Translations under genes and position numbers: made by a program
Source: Ruegeria atlantica
GTDB lineage: Bacteria; Pseudomonadota; Alphaproteobacteria; Rhodobacterales; Rhodobacteraceae
Length of the DNA: 64,000 bases
Assembly: GCF_001458195.1 (NCBI RefSeq)
Contig: NZ_CYPU01000039.1
Span: forward strand, 248,093 to 312,092
Reading direction: 5' to 3'
Shown here: positions 60,132 through 64,000 of the stretch, piece by piece
Layout of the letters: every line of letters starts with the position of its first letter
Numbering within the stretch: position 1 is the first letter of the stretch
Notes under the pieces: model-generated
What the model was told of the DNA's origin: nothing
Seen by the model: only the letters and a program-made list of their open reading frames with translations
The model's database searches: none

Positions 60132-60845
60132 ATGCAGGGATTTGCATCAGAATTCAATACAGCGTTCACTCTGATCTTGAATGGGGATCCAGAGCTTTGG
60201 GCGATTGTGCTGCTTTCCCTGAAAGTTTCCGTTTTTGCCGTCCTGATTTCTGCACTGATTGGCATGCCTGTTGGCGCTGCGCTGGCCGTTGCACGCTTTC
60301 CGGGGCGGCGGGTTTTGATCATTCTTATGAACGCGCTGATGGGGTTCCCGCCGGTGGTCGTAGGCTTGCTGGTTTATCTGATGTTGTCACGATCCGGGCC
60401 TTTAGGTGTGCTTGAACTGCTCTACACACCGACCGCGATGATCATCGCGCAGGTTGTTTTGGTGACGCCCATCGTCGCTGCGTTGACGCGGCAGGTCGTC
60501 GAGATGCTGGCCGAGGAATACTCGGAACAGCTCCGATCCTTGGGCGTGTCGCGGCTGGCGTCTGTGCCAGTACTTCTTTGGGATGCGCGTTTGGCGTTGG
60601 TCACGGCCTTGCTGGCCGGATTTGGCCGCGCCATTGCCGAAGTTGGGGCGGTCATAATCGTTGGCGGAAACATCAATCACGTGACGCGGGTGATGACGAC
60701 GACCATCGCGCTGGAAACGTCCAAGGGAAATCTTGCGCTGGCCTTGGCGCTCGGCGCGATCCTGATCGGTATTGCCATAGCGGTGAACGCCATGGTCAGC
60801 ACGCTTAGCCTGCGGGCTGAGAGAGAGGGGTTGCGTCATGCGTGA
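60132..60845 (+). CDS. tupB: Tungstate ABC transporter permease
   Basis: A 237-residue inner-membrane permease with five to six helices, related to ModB. The ATPase contact loop is EMLAEEYSEQLRSLGVSRL, and the conserved GFGRAIAEVGAVIIVGGNI (two glycine-rich pieces) is typical of TupB. It is the first of tupBCA. The start is preceded by GAAGAAA. Confidence 0.9.
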   Translation: MQGFASEFNTAFTLILNGDPELWAIVLLSLKVSVFAVLISALIGMPVGAALAVARFPGRRVLIILMNALMGFPPVVVGLLVYLMLSRSGPLGVLELLYTPTAMIIAQVVLVTPIVAALTRQVVEMLAEEYSEQLRSLGVSRLASVPVLLWDARLALVTALLAGFGRAIAEVGAVIIVGGNINHVTRVMTTTIALETSKGNLALALALGAILIGIAIAVNAMVSTLSLRAEREGLRHA

Positions 60846-61572
60846 TCTGGTCTCGGAAATGGCGCGGCGCATCACCGTTAATGGATTGCAGATTGCGCGT
60901 AATGGCACCGCATTGCTGGACGTTCCGCACCTGACATTGAGCGGGCCGGGGCCGACCTTAATCCTTGGACCGAACGGCGCGGGCAAAAGCCTGTTGCTGC
61001 GGTGCCTGCATGGACTGATTGCGCCGGACAAAGGGAGCGTGGAGCAAGATGGAGTTCCTTTGAATGCTGATCACAAGGCCCGGCAGGCGATGGTGTTTCA
61101 GCAACCCGTCTTGCTGCGCCGGTCCGTTGCAGCCAATCTGGATTTTGTCCTGAAACGGCAGGGCCTGCAGCGCGTTGCTCGCAAGACGCGTATTGCTGAT
61201 TTGCTGGCCCAAGGCGGGCTTGAAGGCAAAGCACGGCAAGCGGCCAGATCGCTGTCGGGAGGTGAGGCGCAGCGGCTGGCCATCCTGCGCGCGCTGGCGC
61301 TGGACCCGGATACCTTGTTTCTGGACGAACCGACCAGCGCGCTGGACCCCGGCGCCACTCAGGTGATTGAACGGATGATCCTGCGCGCATCAGAAGGGGG
61401 GGTGCGCATTGTCATGGTGACCCATGACATCGGTCAGGCGCGCCGGCTGGCATCGGATGTCGTCATGATGCAGGGCGGTCATGTGGTTGAACATGGCGAT
61501 GCGCGTCAGGTATTGGACGATCCCAAAAGTGATGCCTCGCGCAGATATCTTTCAGGCGGATTGGTGACATAA
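60838..61572 (+). CDS. tupC: Tungstate ABC transporter ATP-binding protein
   Basis: A 244-residue ATPase: Walker A GPNGAGKSLL, Q-loop VFQQPVLLRRSV, signature SLSGGEAQR, Walker B LFLDEPTSALDP and switch VTHDIGQA. It overlaps tupB by 8 bp. The N-terminus before the ABC fold (about 12 residues) could be trimmed if an internal start is used. Confidence 0.92.
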   Translation: MRDLVSEMARRITVNGLQIARNGTALLDVPHLTLSGPGPTLILGPNGAGKSLLLRCLHGLIAPDKGSVEQDGVPLNADHKARQAMVFQQPVLLRRSVAANLDFVLKRQGLQRVARKTRIADLLAQGGLEGKARQAARSLSGGEAQRLAILRALALDPDTLFLDEPTSALDPGATQVIERMILRASEGGVRIVMVTHDIGQARRLASDVVMMQGGHVVEHGDARQVLDDPKSDASRRYLSGGLVT

Positions 61573-61592
61573 CAAAAAATCTGGAGTTTAGA

Positions 61593-62408
61593 ATGATCCG
61601 GAATTTCATTCGGGCAGCATTGGTTTCAATTGGCTTGTTTTCAGGTCCGGCCTTGGCCGAAGAACCATTTATTGTGGTGCAATCAACGACCTCGACCCAA
61701 AATTCGGGACTGTTGGATTACATCCTTCCTTGGTTCGAGGCGGAAACCGGGATCGACGTGCGCGTTGTTGCTGTGGGCACCGGGCAGGCGATCCGTAACG
61801 CAATCAATGGGGATGGTGACGTTCTGTTGGTCCATGCAAAGGCCGACGAGGAGCAGTTTGTCGAAGACGGCTGGGGCGTTGAACGATTTGACGTGATGTA
61901 TAATGACTTCGTTCTTGTCGGTCCCAAATCAGACCCGGCCAAGGTGAAGGGCGGCTCAGATATCGTGGCCGCTTTGACTGCGGTATCTGAGGCCGAAGTT
62001 CCCTTTGCATCACGCGGGGACGACAGCGGAACCCATAAGGCCGAAATGCGCCACTGGAACGACGCCGGAGTAGATCCGGCTGCGGAATCGGGTACGTGGT
62101 ACAGGGAAACCGGTTCAGGTATGGGCGCGACGTTGAACGTGGCCAGTGGCATGGATGCTTATACCCTGACGGATCGTGCGACGTGGGAGTCCTTCGGCAA
62201 CCGTGGAAACCTTGAAGTGTTGGTCGAAGGTGACTCGCGCTTGTTCAACCAGTACGGCGTTATTCTGGTGAACCCCGAAAAACACGCGGGTGTAAGGGCG
62301 GCGGCAGGGCAGCGGTTTGTTGATTGGCTAATCGGCCCGGACGGGCAGGCGGCCATCGAGGCCTTTGAGTTGAATGGTCAGCAGCTGTTCTTTCCGAACG
62401 CGAAATAG
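61593..62408 (+). CDS. tupA: Tungstate ABC transporter substrate-binding protein
   Basis: A 271-residue periplasmic protein with signal peptide (AALVSIGLFSGPALA) and the TupA oxyanion motif STTSTQNSGL (31-40), followed by FASRGDDSGTHKAE, whose serine and arginine complete the tungstate site. This motif separates TupA from molybdate-binding ModA. Tungstate would serve tungsten enzymes such as certain formate dehydrogenases, none of which is visible here. Confidence 0.93.
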   Translation: MIRNFIRAALVSIGLFSGPALAEEPFIVVQSTTSTQNSGLLDYILPWFEAETGIDVRVVAVGTGQAIRNAINGDGDVLLVHAKADEEQFVEDGWGVERFDVMYNDFVLVGPKSDPAKVKGGSDIVAALTAVSEAEVPFASRGDDSGTHKAEMRHWNDAGVDPAAESGTWYRETGSGMGATLNVASGMDAYTLTDRATWESFGNRGNLEVLVEGDSRLFNQYGVILVNPEKHAGVRAAAGQRFVDWLIGPDGQAAIEAFELNGQQLFFPNAK

Positions 62409-62412
62409 GGGA

Positions 62413-63285
62413 TCACCCGCTGGCGCCATTGTGGTGGATCGTTCCCAGACCGGACAGGTCATACCCACCAAACTCATCGGCGCGGGTCAGGAACCGGTCG
62501 GACTGCACAAAGCTGAGCAATTTCAGCATCGGGTCATCGAAATAGGCCCGACGCCAAATCGCCAGGTCCAGGCGTTCGGTATGCGTGGGAACAAATCCCA
62601 GATCGTACAGCCCAGCCAATGCGCCTAGTCCGAACCCGACCTCGGCCTTGTTGTCATGCAGGGCAATGGCCAACTCTTCTTCTGTGCGGGCGCAGGTGGG
62701 CAGGGTTTCCAGATCGTTGCGGGTTATTTCGTGGGCCTCAAGCTGTGTGTCGAACAACCGTTGGCTGGCCGCGCTGTCCTGACGCAGGATGACACGTCGG
62801 CCTTTTAGCTGCGCAAAACCCTGAATTTCCGATGCGCCCGGTGCCAGCAGCAAACCACGCTGGCGCTGCGCGACTTCGAACAGAACAACCGGAGCCTCAC
62901 CCAAAGCGTCTTTCAGGGTCTGGGTGTTGAACCCGCCATCCTCATGAATGTGCAGCGCTGCCGCCTGCGCGTTCCGGTCTTTCAGGCGGGTCAGCCCATC
63001 GAATGAGCCATCATAATAGGTCGCCAACCCCGAACCACTTTCGCGCAGCGCCCAGTCCAGCAGCGGATCGTGACTGCCAGCGACAATTGGGGGCAGGGGC
63101 GGTTCGGCCACTTCCGGGCCGGATCGTGATGCGTTGAGCCAGGCGATCACTTCGGCCCGCGGGAACAGCAGTTTGCCCATGGCACGCACGCAAGGCACCT
63201 CACCCGATGAGGCAAGATCATAGGCCTTACGCTCGCCAATGCGCAGCAGATCGGCCAGTTCCTTGGTGGTCAGATATTCGGACAT
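62413..63285 (-). CDS. Helix-turn-helix regulator with PBP-like domain
   Basis: A 290-residue protein. Residues 1-50 are an excisionase/MerR-type helix-turn-helix (YLTTKELADLLRIGERKAYDL). Residues about 70-270 look like a periplasmic-binding-protein fold placed in the cytoplasm (PF12727-like), as found in regulators that sense molybdate or tungstate-type ligands. It is convergent to tupA, ending 4 bp from it, and begins directly after the 41-residue peptide gene. A tungstate- or molybdate-responsive regulator is a reasonable inference, but no operator has been shown. Confidence 0.8.
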   Translation of the reverse strand: MSEYLTTKELADLLRIGERKAYDLASSGEVPCVRAMGKLLFPRAEVIAWLNASRSGPEVAEPPLPPIVAGSHDPLLDWALRESGSGLATYYDGSFDGLTRLKDRNAQAAALHIHEDGGFNTQTLKDALGEAPVVLFEVAQRQRGLLLAPGASEIQGFAQLKGRRVILRQDSAASQRLFDTQLEAHEITRNDLETLPTCARTEEELAIALHDNKAEVGFGLGALAGLYDLGFVPTHTERLDLAIWRRAYFDDPMLKLLSFVQSDRFLTRADEFGGYDLSGLGTIHHNGASG

Positions 63286-63411
63286 TCAGTCGAGACGCAC
63301 AGCCGAGCTGGTGCCGGAATCCGCAGCACTGGAACCGATCTGTTGCAGTGCAAAGGGCGCAGCGACTGTGATCACCACCATGGCAGCGACAGCGGCAAGA
63401 AAGGCTTTCAT
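63286..63411 (-). CDS. Small exported or membrane-anchored peptide, 41 residues
   Basis: A 41-residue gene preceded by a strong site GGAGGAGAC. The product is a short basic start, a hydrophobic segment (AFLAAVAAMVVITVAAPFAL) and a polar tail. It may be a signal-anchored peptide or a processed periplasmic peptide of about 20 residues. It sits 13 bp after the cytochrome gene and directly against the regulator gene. Not recognised; probably a subunit or accessory of the cytochrome system. Confidence 0.65.
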   Translation of the reverse strand: MKAFLAAVAAMVVITVAAPFALQQIGSSAADSGTSSAVRLD

Positions 63412-63424
63412 AGTCTCCTCCAGC

Positions 63425-64000
63425 TCAGTTTTCCGGTGCCGTGGCGCGGCGTAGAAAGGCGATAAGGTCGTCCCTGTCCCTGGGTTCGGTGATCCGCTGC
63501 ATCGGCATCTTCGACCCCGGAATGTAGTGGTCCGGCCCTTCGTCAAACAGAGCGTTTATCGTTTCTTCATTCCAAATGATATCAGAGTCTTGCAGCGTGT
63601 CCGAATAAAAATATCCGGTAAGCGTACCCGCCTTGCGCCCGAACACACCATGCAGCGACGGACCCGCGCGGCGTTGATCATCCGGTGTAAGGCTGTGGCA
63701 GATCGAGCATTTGCGGGCAAACTGGCGTTCTCCGTTCTCCATTTCCTCAGGGTTTTTGAGAAAGCTGGGTTCTGTCGCGGCCATCTGTTCCTGGTCGCCA
63801 AGCGAGGCGACTGGCCAGCTATACATGGCTTCGTCAATGCCGCCCGCGTGTAGGTTCTGCCCATCAGGCGAAAAGGCCAGCGCCCAGACCGGGCCGCGTA
63901 AGGTGGCCCTGAAATCCTGCGCGATGCGCCATTCGAGCGTGTCGATCACCATGACATAGCCTTCGCCATCTCCGACGGCCAGCATGCTGCGATCCGGGCT
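63425..64000 (-). CDS. WD40-repeat protein with C-terminal cytochrome c domain, cut by window edge
   Basis: The last 191 residues of a larger protein whose start lies beyond base 64000. The upstream part has WD40/beta-propeller blades (SPDRSMLAVGDGEGYVMVID, GPVWALAFSPDGQNLHAGG). The C-terminal 100 residues are a class I cytochrome c with haem motif CSICH and the methionine ligand in GSKMPMQ. It is periplasmic by analogy. It heads an operon with the 41-residue peptide and the HTH-PBP regulator. Its redox partner is unknown. Confidence 0.85.
   Translation of the reverse strand, partial: SPDRSMLAVGDGEGYVMVIDTLEWRIAQDFRATLRGPVWALAFSPDGQNLHAGGIDEAMYSWPVASLGDQEQMAATEPSFLKNPEEMENGERQFARKCSICHSLTPDDQRRAGPSLHGVFGRKAGTLTGYFYSDTLQDSDIIWNEETINALFDEGPDHYIPGSKMPMQRITEPRDRDDLIAFLRRATAPEN

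Overview
The window looks like chromosomal DNA of a marine alphaproteobacterium of the Roseobacter group (Rhodobacteraceae, Ruegeria/Phaeobacter-like). This is a judgement from gene content and protein style, not from a database search. The supporting genes are an RpoH sigma factor, a CarD regulator, a 7Fe ferredoxin FdxA, an SUV3-like helicase, a DUF6476-type small membrane protein, TRAP and tungstate (Tup) transporters, and reductive pyrimidine catabolism genes. No rRNA, tRNA or CRISPR array was seen.

Region 1 (1-7160) is visibly lower in G+C and looks like a signalling island. It holds the N-terminal membrane half of a probable sensor kinase, a cytochrome P450, a LuxI-type acyl-homoserine-lactone synthase, and two paralogous response regulators whose output domain resembles a GGDEF domain with a destroyed active site. 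An 815-bp IS6-family element closes the region. Region 2 (7161-13560) is a surface-carbohydrate style cluster: two paralogous GT2-like glycosyltransferases, an alpha/beta-fold protein, a fucosyltransferase-like protein with a TPR tail, and a PAPS-type sulfotransferase.

Region 3 (13563-41046) is mostly housekeeping. It contains rluD and rpoH, a secreted FAS1-RTX protein, an oxidoreductase, pepF, a lipase/SCP2 pair, a helicase-hslR-fdxA-carD block, an ion channel with a zinc ribbon, cobS/cobT, a Kef-type antiporter, and an Lrp regulator divergent from hppD. It also holds a PilM/PilP-like fusion protein, a SIMPL protein, metY and a cupin protein.

Region 4 (41083-59978) is the reductive pyrimidine pathway in two pieces. 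preT-methyltransferase-preA lies on one side; a RutR/PydR-type regulator, hyuC, hydA and an ABC importer lie on the other. RutR-type operator sequences precede both halves. Between them sits an approximately 8-kb cassette: a TRAP transporter, 3-hydroxyanthranilate dioxygenase, a non-canonical DapA-family lyase, an aspartate-dehydrogenase-like enzyme, a LysR regulator with two adjacent N11 dyads, and an aldehyde dehydrogenase. It looks like a self-contained catabolic module whose substrate cannot be named from sequence.

Region 5 (60003-64000) is a tungstate ABC importer (tupBCA) facing an operon of a WD40/cytochrome c protein (cut by the window edge), a 41-residue exported peptide and a helix-turn-helix/PBP-like regulator.
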